Positions 20,119-30,348 of a DNA stretch of 64,000 nucleotides are shown here, in pieces (the stretch's first letter is position 1; each line of letters opens with the position of its first letter). The notes below the pieces were generated by a model. The model did no database searches. It had not been told where the DNA came from and saw only the letters and a list, made by a program, of their open reading frames with translations. The translations under genes and the position numbers were made by a program. Source of the DNA: Dietzia lutea (GTDB taxonomy: Bacteria; Actinomycetota; Actinomycetes; Mycobacteriales; Mycobacteriaceae); assembly GCF_003096075.1 (NCBI RefSeq), contig NZ_CP015449.1:992001-1056000 (forward strand), given 5' to 3'.

Positions 20119-21906
20119 ATGACGTCACACAGGCAGTCGACCCCGTCCCACGCCCCCTCCGCGGCGACGGACACCGATGTCCTCGTCATCGGATCAGGCT
20201 TCGGCGGCAGCGTGACGGCCCTGCGGCTGACGGAGAAGGGCTACCGCGTCACGGTGGTCGAGGCCGGTCGTCGCTTCGAGGACGCCGACCTGCCCAAGAC
20301 GTCGTGGCGTCTGCACAAGTACGTGTGGGCGCCCAAACTCAAGCTGTTCGGTATCCAGCGGGTCCACATGATGCGCGACGTGATGATCCTCGCCGGCGCG
20401 GGCGTGGGAGGCGGCTCGCTCAACTACGCCAACACGCTCTACAAGCCGACCGGCCAGTTCTTCAAGGACCGCCAGTGGGGCCACATCACGGACTGGGAGG
20501 AGGAGCTCACACCGTTCTACGACCAGGGCCGCCGCATGCTCGGCGTGGTCACCAATCCCACGCACACCCACTCGGACGAGGTCATGAAGAAGGTCGCCCG
20601 CGACATGGGCGCGGAGGACACCTTCGTCTACACCCCGGTCGGCGTGTTCTTCGGCGAGAAGACCGGCGGCGAGGGCAAGCCCGGCGAGAAGGTGTTGGAT
20701 CCGTACTTCGGCGGCGTCGGCCCGGACCGCAACGCGTGCATCGAGTGCGGTGAGTGCATGACCGGTTGCCGCCACAACGCCAAGAACACCCTCATGAAGA
20801 ACTACCTCGCCCTGGCGGAGCGCGCGGGTGCCCGGATCCTGGACCGCACGACGGTCAGCGACCTGCGCGAGCGCGCCGACGGGACGTGGGAGGTCACGCT
20901 CGAGCGGACCGGCGCGTGGACCAGGCTCGGCAAGCGCACCACGACCACGACCGCCCAGCAGGTCGTCGTGGCCGCCGGCACCTGGGGGACGCAGCACCTG
21001 CTCCACTACGCCAAGGACTCGGGCTCGCTGCCCCGGCTCTCGGGCGCCCTCGGCAGGCTGACCCGCACGAACTCGGAGGCCATCCTCGGGGCGATGCGTC
21101 CGAACTACAAGCCGGAGCAGGACTTCTCCGAGGGCGTGGCCATCACGTCGTCGTTCCATCCCCGGCCCGACACCCACATCGAACCGGTCCGCTACGGCAA
21201 GGGTTCCAACGCCATCGCCGTTCTCCAGACCCTCCTCACGGACGGTGACGGTCCGCTCCCGCGGTGGCGTGTCCTCATCAACGAGGTCCGGCGCGACCCG
21301 AAGGTCTTTATCCAGCTGTTCAACCTGCGTCGCTGGAGCCAGCGTTCGGTGATCGCCCTGGTCATGCAGAACCTGGACAACTCGCTGCAGACCTACGTCA
21401 AGCGCTTCGGACCGTTCCGCTACGTCACCAGCAAGCAGGGCCACGGCGAGCCCAACCCGACGTGGATCCCGGCCGGCAACGAGGCGACGCGCAAGGTCGC
21501 CGAGGAGATCGGCGGGCTGGCCGGGGGCACGTGGGGCGAGATCGCCAACATCCCGCTCACCGCGCACTTCCTCGGTGGCTGCGTGATCTCCGACTCGCCG
21601 GAGACGGGCGTCGTGGACCCGTACCACCGGGTGTGGAACTACCCGACGATGCACATCGTGGACGGCTCGGCGATCTCGGCGAACCTCGGCGTCAACCCGG
21701 CGCTGAGCATCACCGCCCAGGCGGAGCGGGCGATGTCGCTGTGGCCCAACAAGGGAGAGGCTGACCCCCGGCCGGCGCAGGGGGAGGCCTACCGTCGCCT
21801 GTCCCCGGTGAAGCCGGTGCGCCCGGTGGTGCCCGAGGACGCGCCTGGCGCGCTGCGGCTGCCGATCGTGGAGGTCTCTAGCGGCGGGTCGCCTGCTCGC
21901 GGGTGA
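20119..21906 (+). CDS. choD: GMC oxidoreductase, ChoD-type (putative cholesterol oxidase)
   Basis: 595-residue FAD enzyme. The dinucleotide-binding motif is VLVIGSGFGGSV near residue 21, with GAGVGGGSLNYANTL. The C-terminal GMC signature includes LTAHFLGGCVISD and HIVDGSAISANLGVNPALSITAQAERAM. Four closely spaced cysteines (C207, C210, C213, C217 in CIECGECMTGC) resemble an Fe-S ligand set, also seen in mycobacterial ChoD. Sterol oxidation is the historical annotation and is disputed for ChoD. ATG 20119 has GGGAG seven bases upstream; an in-frame GTG at 20083 is the alternative. The last 29 bases overlap the convergent acyltransferase gene. Confidence 0.88.
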   Translation: MTSHRQSTPSHAPSAATDTDVLVIGSGFGGSVTALRLTEKGYRVTVVEAGRRFEDADLPKTSWRLHKYVWAPKLKLFGIQRVHMMRDVMILAGAGVGGGSLNYANTLYKPTGQFFKDRQWGHITDWEEELTPFYDQGRRMLGVVTNPTHTHSDEVMKKVARDMGAEDTFVYTPVGVFFGEKTGGEGKPGEKVLDPYFGGVGPDRNACIECGECMTGCRHNAKNTLMKNYLALAERAGARILDRTTVSDLRERADGTWEVTLERTGAWTRLGKRTTTTTAQQVVVAAGTWGTQHLLHYAKDSGSLPRLSGALGRLTRTNSEAILGAMRPNYKPEQDFSEGVAITSSFHPRPDTHIEPVRYGKGSNAIAVLQTLLTDGDGPLPRWRVLINEVRRDPKVFIQLFNLRRWSQRSVIALVMQNLDNSLQTYVKRFGPFRYVTSKQGHGEPNPTWIPAGNEATRKVAEEIGGLAGGTWGEIANIPLTAHFLGGCVISDSPETGVVDPYHRVWNYPTMHIVDGSAISANLGVNPALSITAQAERAMSLWPNKGEADPRPAQGEAYRRLSPVKPVRPVVPEDAPGALRLPIVEVSSGGSPARG

Positions 21907-23353
21907 GGGCGAGTAGGCGGTCCATCGCCTCGCGGATCGCGGAGGCCACCAGGTCCGGGTCGGGGACGAGGTGCTCGCAGGCGTTGATGCCCACGTCGAG
22001 CTGACCGTCGACGGACATGGCGGTGATCGACAGTCCGGAGCCGTGGATGAGCGGGCCGAGCGGGTACATGCGGGTGACCCGCCCGCCGAGGAAGTCGAGT
22101 TCCTCGGCGGGGCCGGGGATGTTGGAGACCACCAGGTTGTGCACGACGGGGTGCAGGTCTGCGAGGTGGAAGTCGCCGTAGATCCGCATGAGCATGTGCA
22201 GTGTGGTGGCGGGGGCGAGTTCGGCGACGTCCTGGATGAGGTCGGGTCGCATCCCGTTCCTGGTCTGTTTCTTGCCCCGGCTGGTGCGGGCGGAGATGGC
22301 GCGCAGTCGGTCGAGGGGGTCGGCGATGTCGGTGCCGAGGGACGCGAACAGGACGGTGACGCGGTTGTGGCCGCGGGCGCCGTCGGCGTCGCGGGTGGAG
22401 ACGGGCACCACCGCGATGAGCGGCGGGTCGGGCAGGTCGTCGTGGGCGCGGAGGTAGCGGCGTAGTCCGCCGCCCACCGCGGTGAGGTAGACGTCGTTGA
22501 CGGTGACGCCGAAGGCGTCCTTGACCTCGGCGATCTCGTCGAGGTCGAGGGAGGTGCCCCAGACGGCGCGGTGGGGGGTGATGGTGGCGTTGAACCGGGT
22601 GCGCGGTGCGGTGAACGGCGCGGCTCTGGGGACGACGACGAGGTGCTCGTTCCCGTCCGCCGGGCTGTCGTCGTCGGGGGCGGGCTCGTCGGGTGTCGCC
22701 GTCGACGGGGGCGTGTGCAGTGCGAGGGGCAGGGTCAGGACCTCGGGGATGAGCCGTGCCAGGGTCAGCGGGCGTCGTACGGTGAAGTCCCACAGACCGC
22801 CGGCGAGGAGCCGGAGGGGGTTGGCGCTGCCGGCTTCGACGCGCACCATGTCGAGGCCGCGGGGCGGGTCGGGTCGTCCGGCGTTGCTGAGTCTGAGCAG
22901 GATGTCGGCGCCGTTAACCCCGTCGAGGACGGCGTGGTGGGCGCGGAAGTAGACGGCGACGGTGTCGGGTTCGGCGAGCCCCTCGAGGATCCACATCTCC
23001 CACAGGGGGCGGGTGCGGTCGAGCGGGCGGCTGCCGAGGGTGCCGCACATCTCGAACACGGCGCGTTCGTCACCCGGTTCCTCGACGTCGACGCGGCGGA
23101 CGTGGGCGGAGACGTCGAGGTCGTATTCCTCGACCCAGGCGGGGTGGCCCAGGTTGAGCGGGGAGTCGTAGATCTTGCGCCGCAGTTCGGGGAGTTCCTT
23201 GATCCGGCGGCCGAGTTCGGTGCGGAGTCGGTCGAAGGAGTACGCGACTTCGAGGTCGGACACGTCGATGAACAGGACCGCGCCCACGTCGAGGGGCTGC
23301 TGGGCGGTCTCGAGGTACAGCAGGCTCGCGTCGAACCCGGTCATCCGTTCCAT
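21878..23353 (-). CDS. WS/DGAT wax ester synthase / diacylglycerol O-acyltransferase
   Basis: 491 residues. The catalytic HHxxxDG motif is present as HHAVLDG, after the family N-terminus [19 protein letters not shown]; the C-terminal [10 protein letters not shown] and [15 protein letters not shown] blocks match the family. It uses acyl-CoA with diacylglycerol or long alcohols to make storage lipid, typical of lipid-accumulating actinobacteria. ATG 23353 is preceded by GGGAGG. Its 3' end overlaps choD antiparallel by 29 bases, so the two mRNAs would be complementary at their ends. Confidence 0.93.
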   Translation of the reverse strand: MERMTGFDASLLYLETAQQPLDVGAVLFIDVSDLEVAYSFDRLRTELGRRIKELPELRRKIYDSPLNLGHPAWVEEYDLDVSAHVRRVDVEEPGDERAVFEMCGTLGSRPLDRTRPLWEMWILEGLAEPDTVAVYFRAHHAVLDGVNGADILLRLSNAGRPDPPRGLDMVRVEAGSANPLRLLAGGLWDFTVRRPLTLARLIPEVLTLPLALHTPPSTATPDEPAPDDDSPADGNEHLVVVPRAAPFTAPRTRFNATITPHRAVWGTSLDLDEIAEVKDAFGVTVNDVYLTAVGGGLRRYLRAHDDLPDPPLIAVVPVSTRDADGARGHNRVTVLFASLGTDIADPLDRLRAISARTSRGKKQTRNGMRPDLIQDVAELAPATTLHMLMRIYGDFHLADLHPVVHNLVVSNIPGPAEELDFLGGRVTRMYPLGPLIHGSGLSITAMSVDGQLDVGINACEHLVPDPDLVASAIREAMDRLLALTREQATRR

Positions 23354-23479
23354 GGGTGCCCTCCCGCAAGTGTGAGCCCGTCGCCGGGCCCGGGGTCGTG
23401 GTGGGAGTTCATTGTGAACCCCTGGGCGGGGGATGTGGTGGAGTTCGGCGGACGGGCCGTGGGGCCTAGACTCGACGCC

Positions 23480-25086
<1,607 letters not shown>

Positions 25087-25161
25087 ACCACCCCCTGAGC
25101 CGAGCCGCACAGCCGCTCTTTCTCACACAGCGCCGAGCCACGCAGCCGCCTCGTCGCGCCG

Positions 25162-25320
25162 CGCAGCCGCTCCCCGCGATGGCGCCTCGCTTCCGCGCGT
25201 GCCCGCCTCGTTTCGCAGCCGCTCCCCGCGATGGCGTCTCGCCCACACCGAAGAGCGCGCGAGACGCCATGTTCACGTGCGGCTGTCTTCCGGGTGCGCA
25301 GGAGCGGGAGCGAGACGCCA
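25162..25320. repeat. Direct and inverted repeat cluster downstream of guaA
   Basis: The 335-base gap 25085-25419 has no gene. A 29-base unit containing CGCAGCCGCTCCCCGCGATG occurs at 25162-25190 and 25214-25242 with one mismatch. The end of the unit, ATGGCGTCTCGC (25231-25242), is repeated inverted as GCGAGACGCCAT at 25259-25270 and again, less its last base, at 25310-25320. The 25231/25259 pair can form a 12-base stem. It may end guaA transcription; its origin is unclear. Confidence 0.85.
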
Positions 25321-25419
25321 GGCCGAGGAGCGGCTGCTGTCAGGGCGCGAGCACTCATGTGGGCGCGAGACCACCGAGCCAGCAGGCGACGGTCGGCCCG
25401 TCCCGCCGCAAAGTCAGCC

Positions 25420-26331
25420 TCAGATGTAGCCGAGCGCCTCGCGGCCGGCCGAGGTGAGGCGGACCCAATTCGCGGTGGCGGGGTCGTGGACCTCGGTTGC
25501 CGGCAGTTCGAGCCAGCGCCGTCCCCGGCTGATGCGGGTGCGGATGTCGTCCACGTCGGCGCCGAGGACGCCTGCGCACCAGGAGATGCGTCGCTCGGCG
25601 GTGTGATGCTGGAGAACCAGCAGCTCGAGCACGTCCGGCGACAGCCGCCCGTCCGTGACAGCGGCCGCGGCATCGGCCGTCAGCGCGGGCGGGTTCTCGA
25701 GCCGGGTGCCGTGGATGTGGTCGGCGGTCTCGTAGCGGGGCAGCGAGAGCGCGGCCAGACACCCCACCACCACCACCGCGGTGGCGAGGATGACCGGCCA
25801 GTGGTCAAACATACCGATGAGGTTGCCGAGGAAGATCAGGGTGAACATGGCGGGTCCGGCGAGGGCGGGACTTCGCCACCAGCGGTGCCCGGGGGCCGCC
25901 GGGACTTCGGCGCTCCCACTGTGCCCGCGGAAGCTCGCCCGACGGGCCCAGAGGACGATCCCGACCACCGCGACCGCCGCTACGCCGACGAACGCCGCGA
26001 GGGACGTCGCTGATCCGCCCGGCAGCAGGTCGGGATTGGCGATCATCACGAACGCGAGCGCACAGAACACTCCCAGCGCCGGCCGCTGCCACGTGCCCTG
26101 CCTCTCGGCCCGCCGCCACAGCTCCCAGTCCCGGTCGACGATCGGCTCGCCGGCACCGGCAGGTGTGGCGGACTCGGTTGCGCCGGCACCGGCAGGAGTG
26201 GCGGGCGCGGTCGGCCCTGCGTCTGCGGCCGGGGCGGGTCTGAGCTTGCGGACATGCGCCGACCGCAACAACCCGACCACGGCAACAACCCGACCACGGC
26301 AACAACCCGACCACGGCAGCAACCCGACCAC
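25420..26331 (-). CDS. Membrane protein with C-terminal winged-helix-like region
   Basis: Up to 303 residues. Four hydrophobic segments (LGVFCALAFVMIANPDLL, SLAAFVGVAAVAVVGIVLWA, MFTLIFLGNLIGMF, WPVILATAVVVVGCLAAL) are followed by ~100 soluble residues. In these, LTADAAAAVTDGRLSPDVLELLVLQHH, WCAGVLGADVDDIRTRISR and WVRLTSAGREALGY look like a MarR/winged-helix DNA- or protein-binding module. This reading is by eye only. The start is uncertain: the first in-frame GTG (26331) lies inside a 17-base tandem repeat, so a start within or after the repeat (for example GTG 26280) is equally possible. Convergent with guaA. Confidence 0.65.
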   Translation of the reverse strand: MVGLLPWSGCCRGRVVAVVGLLRSAHVRKLRPAPAADAGPTAPATPAGAGATESATPAGAGEPIVDRDWELWRRAERQGTWQRPALGVFCALAFVMIANPDLLPGGSATSLAAFVGVAAVAVVGIVLWARRASFRGHSGSAEVPAAPGHRWWRSPALAGPAMFTLIFLGNLIGMFDHWPVILATAVVVVGCLAALSLPRYETADHIHGTRLENPPALTADAAAAVTDGRLSPDVLELLVLQHHTAERRISWCAGVLGADVDDIRTRISRGRRWLELPATEVHDPATANWVRLTSAGREALGYI

Positions 26332-26333
26332 GG
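26266..26333. repeat. Four tandem copies of a 17-bp unit
   Basis: CAACAACCCGACCACGG is repeated at 26266, 26283, 26300 and (one change, CAGCAA) 26317, with no spacers. 17 is not a multiple of three, so it is not a protein repeat even though a minus-strand frame passes through it. It occupies the upstream or start region of the membrane protein gene ending at 25420. Confidence 0.95.
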
Positions 26334-26337
26334 CGAT

Positions 26338-26366
26338 CGGCCGCCCCCGGGTGGCGAGGGCGGCCG
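26338..26366 (-). terminator. Hairpin after the small membrane protein gene
   Basis: CGGCCGCCC (26338-26346) pairs perfectly with GGGCGGCCG (26358-26366) across an 11-base loop, about 45 bases beyond the stop of the minus-strand gene ending at 26411. Termination is inferred from position. Confidence 0.5.
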
Positions 26367-26410
26367 ATGCACGGCGTACGCGGCGTACGCGGGATACGCC
26401 GTCGACGAGC

Positions 26411-26737
26411 TCAGCGCCGCAGGACCATCATCAGTCCCACGAGCACGGCCAGGACGAGCCCGGCGGCCAGCAGCAGTGTCGGGGTGATCACCGGTGCCCC
26501 GAGGATCGCCCACACCGCGACGCCCAGCGATGCCAGGCCGGCCACGGCGAGGACCGGGGAGCCGCCCCGTCGACGCTCGGTCACCTCGACAGTGCGGGTC
26601 GGAGACGGGGTGGGCTCGGGGGCGACGCCGAACCCGAGCGGCTCGGGGGTCGAGAACCCGGCGCCGTAGGGGAGGGGGTCGTGCAGCGGCTGGTCGGGGC
26701 GGAAGCCGGTGTCGGAGGTGGGGCCTGGGCTGGTCAT
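26411..26737 (-). CDS. Small two-helix membrane protein downstream of esrI
   Basis: 108 residues: a Pro-rich N-terminal half, then TERRRGGSPVLAVAGLASLGVAVWAILGA and ITPTLLLAAGLVLAVLVGLMMVLRR, two adjacent hydrophobic helices. I do not recognise a family. AGGAG seven bases upstream supports ATG 26737; an alternative in-frame GTG at 26839 overlaps the esrI stop as GTGA and would give 142 residues. Either way it is co-transcribed with esrI and probably serves the same envelope-stress system. Confidence 0.75.
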   Translation of the reverse strand: MTSPGPTSDTGFRPDQPLHDPLPYGAGFSTPEPLGFGVAPEPTPSPTRTVEVTERRRGGSPVLAVAGLASLGVAVWAILGAPVITPTLLLAAGLVLAVLVGLMMVLRR

Positions 26738-26835
26738 GTCGGTGCTCCTGTCGGGGTTCGGCCGGGTCCGGGAGTCGATGCCGGCGTCGACGCCGGGCTT
26801 TGCGCCGGAGTCGCGGTCGCCGTCGGCCGGGGTGG

Positions 26836-28128
26836 TCACCGCGTCACCGTGATCGACCCGGCCTCGGTGGCGACGTCCAACGTGAGGACGGGGCCGGGCA
26901 CCTCGCCGGGCTCGGGGGCCGGGCAGTCGACGGAGCCGAGGTCGGCGTGGCAGCTCAGGTCCACGGCGAGGTCCTCGGGCAGCAGGACGCGCACCCCGCC
27001 GAGGTCGTTGCGGACGCTGAAGTCGCGGTCCCGGTCGAGGTCCAGCTCCCGCAGGTCGACGGTCACGGATCCCAGCCCGTGGACGACCGGGGTGTCGAGC
27101 TGCGCGGGCTCGGTGATGTCGACCCGCAGGTCGCCGGTGCCCTCCCAGCCGCCCTCCGGCACGTGGGGCTGGACGAGCGAAGCCAGTAGGACGAACCCGA
27201 CTAGCGGGCCGGCCACCACGAGCAGTCCGTGGCCGCGTCGGGTGAACGCCCCCACCACCAGGCCGCCCGCCACCACGGCGAGGGCGATCGCCGCGATCCG
27301 GGTGGAGTCGAGCCAGGTGATCCCGCCCAGGGTGGACAGCCCGATCGCGACGGCCGTGGTGATGAGCGCGAGCCCGAGGGTGACCTTGGTCAGGCGCGAG
27401 CGGGGCGTGGCCGGCTCGGGGTCGGGGCGGGGCCCATCTGCGGGATCGGGCAGGTCCCACGCGAAGGGTGCCGCGCCGAGCGGGTCCCATGCGGGCGGGA
27501 CGGGCGGACCGTAGACGGGCTGGCCGGGGGAGACCGGGCCGTGCGAGGCCGGGCCGTAGGGGGCGGCCGCGCCGACGCCGGGGTCCGGGACCGTCCCCGG
27601 CGCGCGCCAGGGGCCGGGGCGGGTCGACGCGCCGCCGCGGTCGTGCGCGGGGGCGGGCCGCACGGAGGAGACTTCCGCCCACCCCGCGGGCGGGGCCGGG
27701 GTGCGGCGGTGTAGGCCGTACCACCCGGCGAGCATCGCGGCCGCCATGAGGAACCCGGCGCCCACGAGGAAGGTGCCTCCGGAACCGCCGAAGGTGGGGG
27801 CGCTGATGAGGGCGACGACGACGAGGAGCACCGATGTCGTCCTGGATCCGGACGCCCGGCCCTTCCCGAGGAGCGCCTCCCCCTTGGACACCTCGTCGCC
27901 GGCGGCCCGCAGGAGGAGCCAGAGCAGGGCGTAGAGGAACACTCCGGCCCCGCCCCAGAGCGCGGCGATCACGAAGGCGATGCGGATCAGGACGGGGTCG
28001 ACGCCGTAGCGTCGGCCGAAGCCTCCGCAGACGCCGGCGATCCGTGACTCGTCCGGGGTCCGGACGGGCCGTGTCCGCCACAGGGAGCGGAGCTCTGACG
28101 GGACGTCGTGGGTGCTGGTGCTGGACAT
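26836..28128 (-). CDS. esrI: PspC-domain membrane protein, EsrI-like
   Basis: 430 residues. The N-terminal PspC domain reads TPDESRIAGVCGGFGRRYGVDPVLIRIAFVIAALWGGAGVFLYALLWLLL. More transmembrane helices and a Pro/Gly-rich cytoplasmic linker follow, and the C-terminus is a beta-rich extracytoplasmic region ([36 protein letters not shown]) like LiaF/toast-rack domains. It is divergent from a PspC-fused sensor kinase just downstream of guaA, the arrangement of the C. glutamicum EsrISR envelope-stress system, where EsrI inhibits signalling. The symbol rests on that synteny. ATG 28128 is chosen because homology starts soon after. Confidence 0.82.
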   Translation of the reverse strand: MSSTSTHDVPSELRSLWRTRPVRTPDESRIAGVCGGFGRRYGVDPVLIRIAFVIAALWGGAGVFLYALLWLLLRAAGDEVSKGEALLGKGRASGSRTTSVLLVVVALISAPTFGGSGGTFLVGAGFLMAAAMLAGWYGLHRRTPAPPAGWAEVSSVRPAPAHDRGGASTRPGPWRAPGTVPDPGVGAAAPYGPASHGPVSPGQPVYGPPVPPAWDPLGAAPFAWDLPDPADGPRPDPEPATPRSRLTKVTLGLALITTAVAIGLSTLGGITWLDSTRIAAIALAVVAGGLVVGAFTRRGHGLLVVAGPLVGFVLLASLVQPHVPEGGWEGTGDLRVDITEPAQLDTPVVHGLGSVTVDLRELDLDRDRDFSVRNDLGGVRVLLPEDLAVDLSCHADLGSVDCPAPEPGEVPGPVLTLDVATEAGSITVTR

Positions 28129-28250
28129 GCCCTTATCGTGCTCGGGCGGCGGGCCCGGCACATCGGGGACCAACCCTGAGATCTGAACCCCCGGAATCTC
28201 GGGGTCACACCCCGATGCGACCCCGGGGTGGATCTGTGACGATGGCGGAT

Positions 28251-29597
28251 ATGAGTGAGAACGCGACGACCGGCCCGGCGTCGACCAGCGTGGACCGGCC
28301 GGCGTCGGCCACCGCGGACCGGCCGGCGTCCCCCGACCCAGGGTCGCCGTCGCGTCCGCCCGTCGCGCAGCCGGTCGGCTTCCGCTGGTACCCGCGGCTG
28401 ACCCGCGTCCCTGACGGGTCCGTGGTCTCCGGGGTGTGCACGGGGCTGGCCGAGCACCTGGGCGTGCGGGTCACGCAAGTCCGGGTGGTGATGGTCCTGC
28501 TGGCCACGCTGTCCGGCGCCGGGGTGGCGCTCTACGCGGCCTTGTGGGCGTTCACCTCGTCGACCCCCGCGCAGTCGTCTCCCGGCCCGTCGGCTCCCGC
28601 CACCTCGTCGACCTCCGCGTCCTCGGGGTCGGCGGCTACGGACCACCGCGAGCGCAGGCGCGGCGTGGCGCTGGCCGTCCTGGGAGTCGTGGGTTCGGTG
28701 CTGTCGTTCATGGTGACCACCGCGACGGGACTGCACGTCATCGTGCCCGTCGTGATCGTGGCCCTGGGTGCCGGGCTGGTCTGGCAGCAGTACGACGGCG
28801 GCGGAAGAGGGTCTCCCCGCTCGGTCTTCGACTGGGCCAGGGTCACGGCGGGGGCCACCCTCGTCGTCGTCGGCCTCGCGGTCGTCGTGCTCGGCCAGGT
28901 CGAGCTCGCCGCCCTGCGGTCGTCCCTCCTGGCGGTCGTGGCGACGCTCGTCGGCGTGGGGCTCCTCAGCGTCCCCGTGGGCCTGCGCCTGTGGCGGTCG
29001 CTGGAGGAGGAACGCGCGGCGCGGATCCGCGAGGCCGAACGCAGCGACATCGCCTCCCACCTGCACGACTCCGTCCTGCAGACCCTGGCCCTCATCCAGA
29101 AGCGCTCCGACGACCCCGCGCAGGTGGCGCGCCTCGCCCGCCGGCAGGAACGCGAACTGAGGCAGTGGCTGTTCGGCGCCGGCTCCCGGATGTCCTCCGG
29201 CGCCGCGACGGTGGCCGGGGCGGTCGAGGTGATGATCGGCGACGTCGAGGATGTCTACGGCCTGCGGGTCGACCAGGTCGTGGTGGGCGGCGACGGCCCG
29301 GTCGGCGATGCCGAGGACGCCGTGCTGGGCGCCGTCCGCGAGGCGCTGGTCAACGTCGCCAAGCACGCGGGGGTCGACACCGCCGACGTGTTCGTGGAGA
29401 ACGACGGGCGCGTCCTCAGCGCGTTCGTCCGCGACCGCGGCCGGGGTTTCGACCCCGACGCCGTGGACGGTGACCGGCACGGTCTGGCGCAATCCATCCG
29501 ACATCGTGTGGAGAGCCGCGGGGGAACCGTGCGGGTGCGCAGTACGCTCGGGCGGGGGACCGAGATCGGGATCGAGATGCCGCTGGAGGGCGAATGA
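28251..29597 (+). CDS. esrS: PspC-fused sensor histidine kinase, EsrS-like
   Basis: 448 residues. A Pro/Ser/Ala-rich leader is followed by a PspC domain (LTRVPDGSVVSGVCTGLAEHLGVRVTQVRVVMVLLATLSGAGVALYAALW), several more helices, and a NarL-type kinase core. The phosphoacceptor H-box is SDIASHLHDSVLQTLALI. HATPase motifs are REALVNVAKHAG, VRDRGRGFD and HGLAQSIRHRVESRGG. It presumably senses envelope stress and phosphorylates the regulator that overlaps it by ATGA. Upstream in-frame GTG 28236 and ATG 28242 are alternative starts. The divergent esrI lies 122 bases away across a palindrome-rich region. Confidence 0.85.
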   Translation: MSENATTGPASTSVDRPASATADRPASPDPGSPSRPPVAQPVGFRWYPRLTRVPDGSVVSGVCTGLAEHLGVRVTQVRVVMVLLATLSGAGVALYAALWAFTSSTPAQSSPGPSAPATSSTSASSGSAATDHRERRRGVALAVLGVVGSVLSFMVTTATGLHVIVPVVIVALGAGLVWQQYDGGGRGSPRSVFDWARVTAGATLVVVGLAVVVLGQVELAALRSSLLAVVATLVGVGLLSVPVGLRLWRSLEEERAARIREAERSDIASHLHDSVLQTLALIQKRSDDPAQVARLARRQERELRQWLFGAGSRMSSGAATVAGAVEVMIGDVEDVYGLRVDQVVVGGDGPVGDAEDAVLGAVREALVNVAKHAGVDTADVFVENDGRVLSAFVRDRGRGFDPDAVDGDRHGLAQSIRHRVESRGGTVRVRSTLGRGTEIGIEMPLEGE

Positions 29598-30295
29598 CGG
29601 ACGGGCCGTGTCGTGTGTTCCTCGTGGACGACCATGCGGTGTTCCGCAGCGGCGTCCGCGCCGAACTCGCCGGGCAGTCGGCGATCGAGGTGGTCGGCGA
29701 GGCCGGGTCGGTGGGCGAGGCCGTCGCCGGTATCGGTCGGGTACGCCCCGACGTGGTGCTTCTCGACGTGCACATGCCCGACGGTGGCGGCGTGGCCGTG
29801 CTGCGGTCGGTGCTGGGCGCGGACCCGGGCGGCGTCGCCGATCCCGCCCGCGCCCCGGAGCCGACCTTCCTCGCGCTGAGCGTCTCCGACGCCGCCGAGG
29901 ACGTGATCGCCGTGATCCGGGCCGGCGCCCGCGGTTACGTCACCAAGACCATCACCGGCGACGACCTCGCCGACGCCGTCCGCCGCGTGGCCGACGGGGA
30001 CGCCGTGTTCTCCCCGCGTCTGGCCGGATTCGTGCTGGACGCCTTCGCCCGCGCCGCGCCCGGCCCCGAGGAGCGCGGCGAACCCGTCCACGATCCCGAG
30101 GTCGACTCGCTCACCCCGCGCGAGAAGGAGGTCCTGCGGCTGCTGGCCCGCGGCTACACCTACCGGGAGATCGCCGAGGAGCTGTTCATCTCGGTCAAGA
30201 CCGTGGAGACCCACGCCTCCAACGTCCTGCGCAAGACACAGCAGTCCAACCGGCACGCCCTGACCCGCTGGGCGCAGTCGCGGCACCTGGACTGA
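29594..30295 (+). CDS. esrR: NarL/LuxR-type response regulator, EsrR-like
   Basis: 233 residues. Receiver domain with acidic pocket FLVDDHAVFRSG, phospho-aspartate in VVLLDVHMPDGGG and the lysine in RGYVTKTI. The LuxR-type helix-turn-helix is LTPREKEVLRLLARGYTYREIAEELFISVKTVETHASNVLRKT. A short Pro/Gly-rich insertion (GADPGGVADPARAPEP) interrupts the receiver. Translationally coupled to the kinase gene; likely autoregulates the esrI/esrS divergent region. Confidence 0.9.
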   Translation: MTDGPCRVFLVDDHAVFRSGVRAELAGQSAIEVVGEAGSVGEAVAGIGRVRPDVVLLDVHMPDGGGVAVLRSVLGADPGGVADPARAPEPTFLALSVSDAAEDVIAVIRAGARGYVTKTITGDDLADAVRRVADGDAVFSPRLAGFVLDAFARAAPGPEERGEPVHDPEVDSLTPREKEVLRLLARGYTYREIAEELFISVKTVETHASNVLRKTQQSNRHALTRWAQSRHLD

Positions 30296-30348
30296 GCGGC
30301 CGCCCGGGACCGCCCCCGGCGATCCGGACGGCCCGATACGGTGACGGC

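Noticed and set aside
26266-26333. CRISPR array
   Set aside because: The 17-bp units are directly abutting with no spacers and there are no cas genes. The 19-, 33- and 35-bp repeats elsewhere fail for the same reason.
26738-26839. Longer form of the small membrane protein from GTG 26839
   Set aside because: The GTGA overlap with esrI is tempting, but ATG 26737 has a much better AGGAG and the extra residues are low-complexity; kept as an alternative.
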